64,000 nucleotides of DNA. It comes from Daejeonella sp. (GTDB lineage: Bacteria > Bacteroidota > Bacteroidia > Sphingobacteriales > Sphingobacteriaceae). The DNA is taken from positions 1 through 64,000 of the forward strand of contig NZ_JAUYSS010000021.1 in NCBI RefSeq assembly GCF_030695525.1, in the 5' to 3' direction. The position numbers and the translations under genes are program-made. The notes under the pieces were generated by a model. It had not been told where the DNA came from. It saw nothing but the letters and a program-made list of their open reading frames with translations, and made no database searches. This document shows, one piece after another, positions 16,235-26,320 of the stretch (within the stretch, counting starts at the first letter, position 1; each line of letters begins with the position of its first letter).

Positions 16235-17470
16235 ATGAGCAATATTAATTTAATCGATTCATTCCAGGAGTTTAAGGACTTCAAGAATATTGACCGGCCT
16301 ACGGTTATCAGCGTGTTGGAAGAAGTTTTCCGCAGCATGTTGCGTAAGAGGTATGGTACAGACGAAAATTGTGATGTGATCGTCAACCCGGATAACGGGG
16401 ATTTGGAGATCTGGCGTACAAGAACGGTAATGGAAGATGGTTTTTCGGAAGATGATGATCTTGAGATTGAACTTGCAGAAGCAAAAGCAATTGATCCTGA
16501 TCTTGAGGTTGGGGATGATTTTATCGAACAGATTACCCTTGAAAGTTTTGGTAGAAGGGCAATTCTGGCTGCACGTCAAACCCTGGTTTCAAAGATTCTG
16601 GAACTTGAGAAGGACGAGATTTTTAAGAAATACAAAGACCGTGTTGGGGAGATAGTAACCGGAGAAGTATATCAGGTTTGGAAAAAAGAGACTTTGGTAC
16701 TTGACGACGAAGGAAATGAGCTCTTATTGCCCAAAACAGAGCAGATTCCTGCTGATTATTTCAAAAAAGGAGATTCTGTACGTGCCATTATTGAGAAAGT
16801 AGAAATGCTTAATGGTAATCCAAAGATTATTATTTCCCGTACGGCACCCGAATTTCTGCAACGTTTGTTTGAGATGGAAGTACCTGAGATATTCGACGGA
16901 CTGATTACAATAAAGAAAATTGTTCGTGAACCAGGAGAACGTGCTAAAGTTGCGGTAGAGTCATATGACGACAGAATTGACCCGGTTGGTGCTTGTGTAG
17001 GCATGAAAGGATCACGTATACATGGAATCGTTCGTGAATTGAAAAATGAAAATATCGACGTAATTAACTTTACAAACAATATTTCATTGTATATTCAAAG
17101 GGCATTAAGTCCGGCAAAAATCACAAGCATCAAACTTGATGACGAAGAAAAGAGAGCGGCAGTTTATTTAAAACCTGATCAGGTTTCATTGGCAATTGGC
17201 CGCGGTGGTCACAATATTAAGTTAGCGGGAAAGCTTACAGGATATGAAATTGATGTGTACCGTGAGGCACATGAAGATGATGAGGATGTGGATATTGAGG
17301 AATTCTCAGATGAAATTGAGGGCTGGATCATTGATGAATTCAAGCGTGTTGGTTTGGATACAGCAAAATCGATTCTTAGCTTATCTGTGGATGATTTGGT
17401 TAAACGTACTGACCTGGAAGATACTACAGTAAAAGATGTAATTGAGATACTGAAGTCAGAATTTGAATAA
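16235..17470 (+). CDS. nusA: Transcription termination/antitermination factor NusA
   Basis: Binds RNA polymerase and RNA and modulates pausing, termination and antitermination. The 411-residue protein has the N-terminal polymerase-binding domain (about 1-130), an S1 domain (GEIVTGEVYQVWKKETLVLD), then KH1 with RSAPEFL-like ISRTAPEFLQRLFEMEVPEI and the invariant PVGACVGMKGSRIHGIVREL, and KH2 with LAIGRGGHNIKLAGKLTGYEIDV split by one position from the first half. The C-terminus has a single short helical segment and lacks the acidic repeats found in E. coli, as usual outside gammaproteobacteria. It lies 33 bases after rimP. Confidence 0.96.
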   Translation: MSNINLIDSFQEFKDFKNIDRPTVISVLEEVFRSMLRKRYGTDENCDVIVNPDNGDLEIWRTRTVMEDGFSEDDDLEIELAEAKAIDPDLEVGDDFIEQITLESFGRRAILAARQTLVSKILELEKDEIFKKYKDRVGEIVTGEVYQVWKKETLVLDDEGNELLLPKTEQIPADYFKKGDSVRAIIEKVEMLNGNPKIIISRTAPEFLQRLFEMEVPEIFDGLITIKKIVREPGERAKVAVESYDDRIDPVGACVGMKGSRIHGIVRELKNENIDVINFTNNISLYIQRALSPAKITSIKLDDEEKRAAVYLKPDQVSLAIGRGGHNIKLAGKLTGYEIDVYREAHEDDEDVDIEEFSDEIEGWIIDEFKRVGLDTAKSILSLSVDDLVKRTDLEDTTVKDVIEILKSEFE

Positions 17471-17548
17471 TTTAGGCTAGTATCTTATTGAGAAAAAACA
17501 GGTTTAAGAAAAAGCCCGATCCTCAAAGCATATAACATATAAAAAACG

Positions 17549-17556
17549 TACTTTTG
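17549..17556 (+). promoter_or_regulatory. Possible internal -7 element before infB
   Basis: TACTTTTG fits TAnnTTTG and lies 28 bases before the infB start in the 114-base nusA-infB gap. No TTG is found at the right distance upstream, so support is weak; infB may simply be read from the rimP promoter. Confidence 0.3.
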
Positions 17557-17584
17557 TACAAAAATAGCGAGGTTAAAATAATAA

Positions 17585-20500
17585 ATGTCAGAAGGTAAAA
17601 GCACAAATTTACTTAAAGCTGCGAAAGAGCTGAATATCGGCCTGAACACCGCGGTGGAGTTTTTAGGGAAAAAAGGTCATAAAGTTGAGGCCAGGCCCAA
17701 TACTAAACTCACCGATGAGATGTACGATGTTCTTCTTAAGGAGTTCCAGGGTGATAAGATCGTAAAAGAAGAAGCTAAACAAATTGTTATTGGCAAGATT
17801 CGTCGCGATGATATTCCTGTAACTAACGAAAAGACTGAACCACAGCGTTCAAAGGATTTTGAACAGGAAGAAATTCTGATCAAGAATGTCAATCCATTTA
17901 CTCCTCCGGTAGTTGAGAAGCCAAAAGCTGAACCTCAGCAGCCTGTCATTAATGAGCCTAAAGCAGAAGAAGGTACTTTGCCAGGTGTTAAAGTGGTAGG
18001 AAGGATCAATTTAGATGACTTGAATTCCAAAACCCGTCCTGATAAAAAAAGTCCCGAACCGGAAAAACCTCCTGTTGCTCCACCAGCTCCACCGGCTCCG
18101 GCTGCTAAAGTTGAGGAGCCTGTAAAAGTGCCGGAACCGGAAGTTATTCCGCAACCCGTTCAGGAAAAAGCAGAGCCTGAGGTGGAAACTGCACCTGCAG
18201 CAGAAATTAAAGAGCCTGTTGAAAGTCTGAAAGAAACTATTAAAGAACAGCCCCAAGTTCCTGCTACTAAACCGGTAGCTGAAGAAAAACAAGAAAATAA
18301 GCCAAATACTCAGGAAAGTAATCCTGATGCTTTAGTTATTCGTGCCAAAGCAGAACGTCTGACAGGCCCTAATGTGATTGGTAGAATTGAGCTACCAGCT
18401 TCACCGGCTCGCCGTGGTCAACCAGTGGCTTCTTCATCGAGTGCTGCAGGAGCTGATCATAAGCGTAAACGGAAGCGTAAAGATAATGCCCCGGGTCAAC
18501 CCGGTCAGGCAGCACAACCTGGTCAGCAAGGCCAGCAAGGTCAGCAGTCAGGAGGATCACCACGCCCTGCACCCGGTGCAGGATATCAGGGTAATCGTCC
18601 TGATTTCAGAAATACAAGACCAGGACAAGGTACTGCAGGCGGAGCCCGACCTGATTTCAGGAATAAGCCCCGTACCCCGGATGCTCCAAAAGCCGAACCT
18701 ACAGATAAAGAAATTCAGGATCAGATCAAAGCAACACTTGCACGTTTAAGTGGTGCGGGTAAATCAGGAAAATTTGCACAGCGTGCAAAATTGCGTCGTC
18801 AGAAGCGTGATGATGTGGCTCAGACTGCTGAAGATGCAGCATTGGAAGCAGAAATGCAGTCCAAAACCATCAAGGTAACAGAATTTGTTACTGCAAATGA
18901 GCTGGCACTGATGCTTGATGTTCCTGTTACTCAGGTTATTTCAACTTGTATGAGCCTGGGAATGTTCGTATCCATCAATCAAAGACTGGATGCTGAAACT
19001 CTGACCATCGTAGCGGATGAATTCGGTTATGAAGTTGAGTTTGTGAAACCTGAAGATGAGGAAACTGGTTTACTTGAAGAAACTGATACTCCGGAGGATC
19101 AATTACCAAGAGCTCCAATCGTAACCGTAATGGGTCACGTGGATCATGGTAAAACATCCTTGCTTGACTTTGTTCGTAAGACAAATGTTATCGCAGGAGA
19201 AGCGGGTGGAATTACCCAGCACATTGGAGCTTATGAAGTAACCCTTGAAAATGATCGTAAAATAACTTTCCTGGATACTCCGGGTCACGAAGCATTTACG
19301 GCCATGCGTGCAAGGGGTGCCAATGTAACCGATATTGCAATTATTGTAATTGCTGCTGATGATAGTGTGATGCCTCAAACGCGTGAAGCTATTAATCATG
19401 CACAGGCTGCAAATGTACCAATTGTATTTGCATTTAGTAAGGTTGATAAACCGGGTGCGAATGCTGATAAGGTTCGTGAACAGCTTTCTGCAATGAACAT
19501 TTTGGTTGAAGACTGGGGCGGGAAATATCAAAGTCAGGAAATTTCAGGTAAAACCGGTGCAGGCATTGATTTATTGCTGGAAAAGGTCTTGCTCGAAGCA
19601 GATATGCTGGAGTTGACAGCCAATCCAAACAAGCGTGCCGTTGGTACAGTTATCGAAGCAGCTTTGGATAAAGGTCGTGGAATTGTCACAACTGTGCTGA
19701 TTCAGGCCGGAACATTGAGGGTTGGAGATGCGATACTTGCCGGTGGATACAGTGGAAAGGTAAAAGCACTACATAATGAACGCGGAGTTAAGTTAGATAA
19801 GGCCGGTCCTTCTACACCTGTACAGGTTTTAGGTATGCAGGGCGCGCCAACCTCAGGTGATAAGTTCAACGTGATGGAAAGTGAAGTTGAAGCCCGTCAG
19901 GTTGCCAATAAGAGATTGCAATTACAACGTGAGCAGGGATTACGTACTCAGAAACATATCACACTTGATGAGATCGGACGTCGTTTGGCAATCGGAAACT
20001 TCAAGGAGTTGAATGTGATCGTTAAAGGTGACGTGGATGGTTCAATCGAAGCATTGTCCGATTCCTTGCTGAAACTGTCGACTGAACAGATCCAGGTGAA
20101 TATCATACATAAATCTGTAGGTCAGATATCTGAATCGGATGTTTTATTAGCTTCGGCTTCTGATGCGATCATCATTGGTTTCCAGGTTCGTCCTTCTGCA
20201 AGTGCACGTAAACTGGCTGAGGCAGAACAAATTGATATCCGTCTTTATTCAATCATCTACGATGCCATTAATGAGGTGAAAGCCGCGATGGAAGGTATGC
20301 TTGACCCTGAATTTGAAGAGAAAATTACTTCCAACGTTGAAATTCGTGAAGTATTTAAAATCAGTAAAGTGGGTACAATTGCAGGTTGTATGGTACTCGA
20401 CGGAAAGATTACCAGAAACAGCAAGATTCGTATCATACGTGATGGTGTAGTAGTTTATACCGGTGAACTGGCCTCATTGAAACGTTTCAAAGATGATGTG

Positions 20501-20614
20501 AAAGAAGTTGCTACCGGTTATGAGTGTGGTTTAAATATTCAGAACTTTAATAATATTGAAGCGGGTGATATCGTAGAGTCATACGAACAGGTAGAGGTGA
20601 AAAGGAAATTATAA
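17585..20614 (+). CDS. infB: Translation initiation factor IF-2
   Basis: GTPase that brings initiator fMet-tRNA to the 30S subunit and promotes subunit joining. At 1009 residues it is long because of a disordered Pro/Glu/Ala-rich then Gly/Gln-rich N-terminal region (about 80-400). An IF2N segment opens the protein ([19 protein letters not shown]). The G domain starts near residue 510 with [12 protein letters not shown] and has [16 protein letters not shown]; the usual NKxD base-specificity motif reads SKVD. Domains II to IV follow ([47 protein letters not shown]). Last gene of the operon; a strong terminator lies 19 bases downstream. Confidence 0.97.
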   Translation: MSEGKSTNLLKAAKELNIGLNTAVEFLGKKGHKVEARPNTKLTDEMYDVLLKEFQGDKIVKEEAKQIVIGKIRRDDIPVTNEKTEPQRSKDFEQEEILIKNVNPFTPPVVEKPKAEPQQPVINEPKAEEGTLPGVKVVGRINLDDLNSKTRPDKKSPEPEKPPVAPPAPPAPAAKVEEPVKVPEPEVIPQPVQEKAEPEVETAPAAEIKEPVESLKETIKEQPQVPATKPVAEEKQENKPNTQESNPDALVIRAKAERLTGPNVIGRIELPASPARRGQPVASSSSAAGADHKRKRKRKDNAPGQPGQAAQPGQQGQQGQQSGGSPRPAPGAGYQGNRPDFRNTRPGQGTAGGARPDFRNKPRTPDAPKAEPTDKEIQDQIKATLARLSGAGKSGKFAQRAKLRRQKRDDVAQTAEDAALEAEMQSKTIKVTEFVTANELALMLDVPVTQVISTCMSLGMFVSINQRLDAETLTIVADEFGYEVEFVKPEDEETGLLEETDTPEDQLPRAPIVTVMGHVDHGKTSLLDFVRKTNVIAGEAGGITQHIGAYEVTLENDRKITFLDTPGHEAFTAMRARGANVTDIAIIVIAADDSVMPQTREAINHAQAANVPIVFAFSKVDKPGANADKVREQLSAMNILVEDWGGKYQSQEISGKTGAGIDLLLEKVLLEADMLELTANPNKRAVGTVIEAALDKGRGIVTTVLIQAGTLRVGDAILAGGYSGKVKALHNERGVKLDKAGPSTPVQVLGMQGAPTSGDKFNVMESEVEARQVANKRLQLQREQGLRTQKHITLDEIGRRLAIGNFKELNVIVKGDVDGSIEALSDSLLKLSTEQIQVNIIHKSVGQISESDVLLASASDAIIIGFQVRPSASARKLAEAEQIDIRLYSIIYDAINEVKAAMEGMLDPEFEEKITSNVEIREVFKISKVGTIAGCMVLDGKITRNSKIRIIRDGVVVYTGELASLKRFKDDVKEVATGYECGLNIQNFNNIEAGDIVESYEQVEVKRKL

Positions 20615-20632
20615 TCTGAACAAATAATTTTA

Positions 20633-20659
20633 AAAGCGATCTATCTGATCGCTTTTTTT
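20633..20659 (+). terminator. Terminator after infB
   Basis: AAAGCGATC, loop TATCT, GATCGCTTT: a perfect 9-bp stem running into seven T. It closes the rimP-nusA-infB operon. Confidence 0.9.
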
Positions 20660-20702
20660 GTTTGGCCTTTATTGATGGTTAATAACGTTAAATCTGACAG
20701 GT

Positions 20703-21518
20703 TTGGGCTTAAGAAAAGAATTCAGAAGGCTTAAAAGAAGCATACAAATGAAGCTTAATTCGGGTGATATTAAACTGGAATTAGGTCGCATTGCCGATTA
20801 TAAACACTTTACGATTGGATATGCTCATGTATTCGACAAACCGTTTAAATTTCATCACGGACCAAGTTTTGCCGAATCCTATATTGAACTTTTCGAGACA
20901 GAAATCTATCGGTTCAAACCAAGTGCCGGCTCAAAGATTATTCTCGACTGCGGTGCAAACATGGGCTTAAGTGTGTTATATTTTTCACTTAACTATCCTG
21001 ATCATCAAATTATTGCCTTCGAACCTGATGCTGATATTTTCGTGATTCTGAAAGAGAATGTAGAGACTTTTTGCTTGAAAAATGTAACACTCCATCAAAA
21101 GGCGGTATGGACTAAAAAAGAAACCTTAAAGTTCTTTACCGATGGTGGAATGGGTGGAAGAGTAAATAATGAATACTCCTGGCAAGAGCCTAAATTAATC
21201 GAATCTGTTCCTTTACTGGATTACCTGACAGAAGATGTCGATTTTCTGAAAATTGATATTGAAGGAGCTGAGGATACAGTTTTGAAATATTGCGGAAAAA
21301 GTTTACAAAATGCAAAACATATCTTCTTTGAATACCATAATAATGTGAATTCAAAGCAAACTTTGCATGAGCTTCTTGCACTGGTCGAAAGCTTAGGTTT
21401 CCATTATTATATCAAGGAATCAGCGACCAGAAAACGCCCTTTTATAGATACAAGGTTGTTTTGTGAGAGTTTTGATATGGCCATTAATGTGTTCTGCTAC
21501 AAAGAAAAGCAAGCCTGA
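20703..21518 (+). CDS. FkbM family methyltransferase
   Basis: SAM-dependent methyltransferase of the FkbM family, often found with surface-polysaccharide genes. The SAM site is clear: ILDCGANMGLSVLYFS (motif I) followed by IIAFEPDADIFVILKENV, and LKIDIEGAEDTVLK, the conserved ID(I)EGAE. The 271-residue frame starts with TTG at 20703; an ATG 15 codons in (20748) is the alternative, and the basic RKEFRRLKRS stretch between them does not decide it. It faces the minus-strand glycosyltransferase block with a one-base gap at the 3' end, and probably methylates a sugar of that glycan, which is inferred from position. Confidence 0.88.
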   Translation: MGLRKEFRRLKRSIQMKLNSGDIKLELGRIADYKHFTIGYAHVFDKPFKFHHGPSFAESYIELFETEIYRFKPSAGSKIILDCGANMGLSVLYFSLNYPDHQIIAFEPDADIFVILKENVETFCLKNVTLHQKAVWTKKETLKFFTDGGMGGRVNNEYSWQEPKLIESVPLLDYLTEDVDFLKIDIEGAEDTVLKYCGKSLQNAKHIFFEYHNNVNSKQTLHELLALVESLGFHYYIKESATRKRPFIDTRLFCESFDMAINVFCYKEKQA

Positions 21519-21519
21519 A

Positions 21520-22464
21520 CTATTCTGAAAAGATTCTTCTGATTTTTCCTCCCCATAATTCTTTGAGTGCGAAATTTAGTTTACTGAAAGCGCTTTTTTT
21601 GTTTATGCTGAATAGTACATCGCGATTCTTAAAGATTAGCTTTGCCAGCCCCAACGAAATATATTCCTCTTTGTTCTTTTTAAATTCAGCATAGAGATGG
21701 CGTATAAATTCCGGATTTTTATTTTTAGGATATTCGAAACAGGATTTAATCCAGAGCATTTTCCGCTCATATTTCACTGCCGAAGTAAGTGGATTTCTAA
21801 GCGTATTATCTCTCTTACGCTTTAAAATATTCGTATCTGCTTTCTGATGTTGCCGGTATTTGACCAGACTTTCAACAAGGAAATCTATGCTTCCCAGATT
21901 TGTAGCAACGTATCCCATCCACCAGTCGTGAAAATAAGCATTGGGGAAAGGTAAGATCTCATCCTTCAGCTCTTTTTTCATTAATACTGAGTGTCCTGAA
22001 ATACAGTTAAAGAACAGGAAAGCCTCGGGTTGATCACCCCGGTACAAATTCATAATATCCGACATCTTCCGGTGCAAAGATTGACCATTCTGGTCTACGA
22101 ATTCTGAGTCATGATAAACCAGCAAATGATTACCGATAGCCTTGACCTGCTTTTCAATTTTTTGTAAATCCCAGATATCATCCTGATCTGATAAAGCAAT
22201 AAAATCGCCACTACATAACTGGAGGGCTTTTTCAAAATTTCTGATATAGCCCAGATTTTCAGAATTGACGAATAGTTTAATCGAGGGATATTTTTCGGAA
22301 TATTCTTTTAATATGTTTAAGGTATTGTCAGAAGAATAATCATCAACTGCAATTACCTCAATTGGGGAATAGCTTTGATTAACAATGGAATCCAGCTGTT
22401 CTCTTAAATAAGCTTCTCCGTTATAAGTACATAAAGCTATAGAAACCAGTGCATGATCATTCAT
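21520..22464 (-). CDS. Glycosyltransferase family 2
   Basis: A 314-residue GT-A fold sugar transferase. The N-terminus reads VSIALCTYNGEAYLREQLDS, with VDDYSSDNTL for nucleotide binding and LSDQDDIWDLQKIEKQV, the acidic motif that holds the divalent metal; this SDQDD pattern is typical of the rhamnosyltransferase-like branch. HDWWMGYVA later in the chain provides the likely catalytic acidic region. No membrane helices, so it acts on the cytoplasmic face. Donor and acceptor are unknown. It starts two bases after the MsbA-like gene and is probably co-translated with it. Confidence 0.9.
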   Translation of the reverse strand: MNDHALVSIALCTYNGEAYLREQLDSIVNQSYSPIEVIAVDDYSSDNTLNILKEYSEKYPSIKLFVNSENLGYIRNFEKALQLCSGDFIALSDQDDIWDLQKIEKQVKAIGNHLLVYHDSEFVDQNGQSLHRKMSDIMNLYRGDQPEAFLFFNCISGHSVLMKKELKDEILPFPNAYFHDWWMGYVATNLGSIDFLVESLVKYRQHQKADTNILKRKRDNTLRNPLTSAVKYERKMLWIKSCFEYPKNKNPEFIRHLYAEFKKNKEEYISLGLAKLIFKNRDVLFSINKKSAFSKLNFALKELWGGKIRRIFSE

Positions 22465-22466
22465 TT

Positions 22467-24302
22467 CTATTCGTTGAATGTTTGCATTTCGATCAGCCTT
22501 TTATAAAGACCATCAGCCCTGATTAGTTCATTATGGCTACCCTGTTCTTCAATTTTGCCATTTTCAAGAACAATGATCTGATCGGCTTCCTGTATGGTAC
22601 TCAGTCGGTGGGCAATGACAATTGAAGTACGGTTTTTCATTAAATTTTTGAGCGCATTTTGAACCACTTTTTCTGATTCAGTATCCAAAGCGGATGTAGC
22701 TTCATCCAGAAGAAGGATTGGTGGATTGGCAAGGACAGCTCTTGCGATGCAGATTCTTTGTTTTTGTCCTCCCGAAAGTTTCATGCCCCTGTCACCAATA
22801 TTGGTTTGATACCCCTCTGAGGTATTGACAATGAACTCATGAGCATTTGCAATTTTAGCCGCTTGGATTACTTCCTCCTGTGTAAATGATCTGCCAAAGG
22901 CGATATTATTGAAAATGGTATCATTAAAAAGGATAGATTCCTGATTTACAATTCCCATCAATGCTCTGACATCGCGCATGCTGATATCCTTTATATTTAG
23001 CCCATCCAAACATATTTCACCATGTAAAGGATCCATAAATCTTGGCAGGAGATCCATGAGGGTAGTTTTTCCTCCTCCCGAAGGACCAACCAAAGCAACC
23101 GTACTGCCTTTTAAAATCTTAAATTCGATACCTTTCAAGACTTCTTTTTCACCATAAGCGAAAGAGACATTTTTCAACTCAATACAATCATTGAATGCGG
23201 TTTTTGAAACAGGATTTGGTTTATCTATAATGTTTTCAGGCGCATCCAATAACTGGAATACCCGCTCTCCTGCAGATATGCCCTGCGAGATATTGCCAAA
23301 TGCTTCTGAAATGGCTTTTGCTGGGTTAATGATTTGTGAAAAAATAATGATATAGCCAATAAATTCAGCTCCCTGAAGACCCGATCCCTCCTGCAGGATA
23401 AGAGTACCTCCATAGTATAGTAATGCAGCAACTGTAATCACACCCATCATTTCTGAAACCGGCGCAGCTAGTAATACTCTACGGGCGAGCCTCCTGTGGA
23501 TTTTACTTGTCCACATATTTATTGCATTGAATTTATCCTGAATATAATGCTCAGCATTAAATGATTTAATGATTTTAACCCCATTAAGACCTTCATCTAT
23601 ACTCGATACCAAAACTCCTAAAGATTCCTGAGCTGCTGTTGCATGTTTCTTTAGCCTTTTGACGATCACTGAAATTAGAAGGCCAGAGACTGGAATCAGG
23701 ATCAATGCAAAAAATGTCAGTTTGGCAGATATTGTAAACAGAACAGCAAAATTAAGAATGATCGCAATCGGCTCACGTAGTATAACTTGTAATGAACGGA
23801 TAATTGAGTCCTGAATGGTTACTACATCGGTCATGAATCTCGAAATCAGGTCTCCTTTACGCTGACTGCTAAAGTATTGGATATCGATGTTGGTGAGTTT
23901 TTTGAATATGCTGCTCCGGATGCGGGTTACAATCATTAACCTGAAATTTTCAATGACCCTGGCAGATAAATATTTAAAAAGGTTACTCAATACAACAGAG
24001 ATAACAATGGCAATGCTGACCATTTTTAAAGCTCCGACCTTACCCGAAGTGTTGATGATGCTCTGGAAATAATAATAAAACAAATCTTTGAAATAGCTCA
24101 GGCTAAAATCGAATAAAGGCAATACATTTACCGCTTTTCCTCCTGTTTTTCCTGCCTGATTGAATAGGAGCTCGAAAACGGGAATTAGGAGGGTGAAATT
24201 TAGAAGTCCGAATATGACACCTAATACCGACGTGATAAAGAATGGAACCGCAAATTTCTGTACAGGAGCAGCAAAAGCAAAAAGTCGGAAAAAGGTTTTC
24301 AT
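22467..24302 (-). CDS. MsbA-like ABC exporter (fused permease and ATPase)
   Basis: A 611-residue half-transporter. Six membrane helices lie in roughly residues 15-320, followed by an ATP-binding domain with Walker A GPSGGGKTTLMDLL, the Q-loop in MGIVNQESILFND, signature LSGGQKQRICIARA, Walker B ILLLDEATSALD and the switch His in IVIAHRLSTIQEAD. It resembles lipid A flippase MsbA and the flanking glycosyltransferases support a lipid-linked glycan or LPS substrate, but this is contextual. A second, separate exporter of this fold lies at 35574-37328. A TAACTTTG box (minus strand, 24326-24319) sits 16 bases upstream. Confidence 0.93.
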   Translation of the reverse strand: MKTFFRLFAFAAPVQKFAVPFFITSVLGVIFGLLNFTLLIPVFELLFNQAGKTGGKAVNVLPLFDFSLSYFKDLFYYYFQSIINTSGKVGALKMVSIAIVISVVLSNLFKYLSARVIENFRLMIVTRIRSSIFKKLTNIDIQYFSSQRKGDLISRFMTDVVTIQDSIIRSLQVILREPIAIILNFAVLFTISAKLTFFALILIPVSGLLISVIVKRLKKHATAAQESLGVLVSSIDEGLNGVKIIKSFNAEHYIQDKFNAINMWTSKIHRRLARRVLLAAPVSEMMGVITVAALLYYGGTLILQEGSGLQGAEFIGYIIIFSQIINPAKAISEAFGNISQGISAGERVFQLLDAPENIIDKPNPVSKTAFNDCIELKNVSFAYGEKEVLKGIEFKILKGSTVALVGPSGGGKTTLMDLLPRFMDPLHGEICLDGLNIKDISMRDVRALMGIVNQESILFNDTIFNNIAFGRSFTQEEVIQAAKIANAHEFIVNTSEGYQTNIGDRGMKLSGGQKQRICIARAVLANPPILLLDEATSALDTESEKVVQNALKNLMKNRTSIVIAHRLSTIQEADQIIVLENGKIEEQGSHNELIRADGLYKRLIEMQTFNE

Positions 24303-24343
24303 AAAAAGATTTCTAACACAAAGTTAGTCATTTTGATAGATGT

Positions 24344-25351
24344 CTAATTTCTTCTGAAAATGATTGTTTGTCCCTCAATCATCTTATTCATTTTCTTAAT
24401 GACATCATCCATGCTCATGGTACTATTATGAAAGGCCATTAAATTCTTCATTCTTTTGCGGGATTGACGCAAGGGATTAAGGTTATTTAAAAACATTCCA
24501 AAACTATTATAGTAATAGAATTTTAAACCCATCCACATAAAAAGCATGTCGATGAAAGTGATTTGCAGAAACCAAAAAACTAATCGGGTTCTACTTAAAT
24601 GTATCGCATGAACATAAAGCCTGTTGCGAAAGAATACGGCCTTAACCCAATTTCGGGTACGGTAATTTTTGGTTGTGGATGAATGATCGTGAATACAATA
24701 GGATTTAGGATCATAATAGCATTTCCAGCCTAATCGCCATGCCCTTAATCCCAATTCAAAATCTTCACAATAAAAGGGTGAAAAGATTTCATCAAATCCG
24801 CCTATATCTTTTAATTTTTTTGTGTCGATTAATGCATTTGCACCTGATAAATAGGCCGTTGGGGTAAGAAAATCCTCGTTTTCAAGGTGGAAAAAGTTAT
24901 TGGCTTTAATTTTAAACCCGGAGTATTTTAAGAATCTTGCGGTATCCTGAGTCTCACCATTTTTAGCTCCTATGATTTTACTCATCACACCAAAAGTATC
25001 CGAAAGCTCAAAATATTTAAACTGACTTTCGAAAAAATCCTTATTTAATTCAATATCAGTATTAAGTAGTAATACCAAATCTTTCCCGGCTATTGCAATT
25101 CCTTTGTTACAGCTTACTGAAAAGCCATGATTTTTATCATTGATTAGCAAATGGACATGTGGATAGTTTTGTCTGATAAAAGCTACGGAACTATCGGTTG
25201 AACAATCATCTGTAATGATGATTTCAAAATCTGTTTTAGCATTGTTCAATGCTTCATATACAGAGGGAAGGTTACGCTCCAGCAGGTGTTTGCCGTTATA
25301 ATTTGGTATAACTACAGATATACTTTTTCGGGAATTAGACTCACTGGTCAT
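24344..25351 (-). CDS. Glycosyltransferase family 2 with C-terminal membrane anchor
   Basis: A 335-residue sugar transferase: ISVVIPNYNGKHLLERNLPS at the start, ITDDCSTDSS, then LLLNTDIELNKDFF with the metal-binding NTD pattern in place of DxD, and SPFYCEDFELGLRAWRLGWKC, whose ED is the probable catalytic base region. A hydrophobic stretch near residues 255-280 (LVFWFLQITFIDMLFMWMG) may anchor it to the inner membrane. This pattern resembles rhamnosyl- or galactofuranosyl-transferases, but specificity cannot be told. It shares one base with the stop of the upstream transferase gene. Confidence 0.9.
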   Translation of the reverse strand: MTSESNSRKSISVVIPNYNGKHLLERNLPSVYEALNNAKTDFEIIITDDCSTDSSVAFIRQNYPHVHLLINDKNHGFSVSCNKGIAIAGKDLVLLLNTDIELNKDFFESQFKYFELSDTFGVMSKIIGAKNGETQDTARFLKYSGFKIKANNFFHLENEDFLTPTAYLSGANALIDTKKLKDIGGFDEIFSPFYCEDFELGLRAWRLGWKCYYDPKSYCIHDHSSTTKNYRTRNWVKAVFFRNRLYVHAIHLSRTRLVFWFLQITFIDMLFMWMGLKFYYYNSFGMFLNNLNPLRQSRKRMKNLMAFHNSTMSMDDVIKKMNKMIEGQTIIFRRN

Positions 25352-26226
25352 TAAACAGTTTTGTAGTTTTTATACTCTCCGATTCTCCATTGCCACAGAT
25401 CTTCTATTTTTTGTAAAATACGACGCCTTAGACTCATTTTCTTTTTCAATAGCGTAGGATCAACCTGAAACTTCCAGTTACTGACCTCAATCCTTTTCTG
25501 CATAACCTGTGGGTGTGTACCTTCAAATCTGATCAGTCGGTCGGCATTGCCATAGTCAAATTCAATATTGTCAGGGAGATGTTCCTGAATCCAGGAATCT
25601 TCATGATAAAATTTATTAAAATTACGAACCTTATTTCCAAGACCTGCAGGCGGCTGAACCCAGCCGTAGTGATAAATATAGGCATCTATGGGTTTTACCT
25701 TTATTTTTCTGCCATTTTTTCTGAATCCCTGTGCATCCCGGTAAGAATGAACTCCCGGATCAAATTTTAGAACCCTAACCTCATTTCTATACCATCGTCT
25801 GGAGGAAGCTATAAAATCATAAGAACCATAAAAATGCAGGTATTTAAACAATAAGCCTTCGACATTTTTGTTGTTCAGATTCTCTTCCATTGCCTTCTTT
25901 ATTACCGGAAGATAGTTTTCATGCACACATTCATCACCCTGGATATAAAATGCCCAATCGGTATCTTTTGAAATCGCAGCATAAGCTTTATCAGTTTCCT
26001 GTGCGAAAGTTCTCCCGCCTTCGCGTATACTTTCATCCCATACGGTATGAATGATTTTTATTTTGGGGGAAGCAATGCCTTCAATAAGTTCGAGTGTATT
26101 GTCAGAACAATCACCAACTGCAATTACAAATTCATCGCAAACAGGCAAAATAGAAAGAATTGCCTGAACTATAGGGTAGTCATTATTAACAGCATTACGA
26201 ATAAATGAAAAACCTGTAACTTTCAT
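25351..26226 (-). CDS. Glycosyltransferase family 2-like protein
   Basis: A 291-residue GT-A-like protein: VTGFSFIRNAVNNDYPIVQA, then VCDEFVIAVGDCSDNTLEL in the nucleotide-binding position, WAFYIQGDECVHENYL, where QGDE replaces the usual DxD, and a basic C-terminus. This is the branch of GT2 that begins with a xFxxRN pattern and is commonly encoded in LPS core clusters. First gene of the minus-strand set that continues with another GT2 gene; a TAACTTTG element (minus strand, 26251-26244) lies 17 bases upstream. Substrate unknown. Confidence 0.85.
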   Translation of the reverse strand: MKVTGFSFIRNAVNNDYPIVQAILSILPVCDEFVIAVGDCSDNTLELIEGIASPKIKIIHTVWDESIREGGRTFAQETDKAYAAISKDTDWAFYIQGDECVHENYLPVIKKAMEENLNNKNVEGLLFKYLHFYGSYDFIASSRRWYRNEVRVLKFDPGVHSYRDAQGFRKNGRKIKVKPIDAYIYHYGWVQPPAGLGNKVRNFNKFYHEDSWIQEHLPDNIEFDYGNADRLIRFEGTHPQVMQKRIEVSNWKFQVDPTLLKKKMSLRRRILQKIEDLWQWRIGEYKNYKTV

Positions 26227-26320
26227 GTTGGCAGAATATTGGGCAAAGTTAAATAAATTAGCCTCTTTTGCTTAATATGACTGAATTGTAAAATGAAATT
26301 AAAAACAGCTTACTTTGTAT

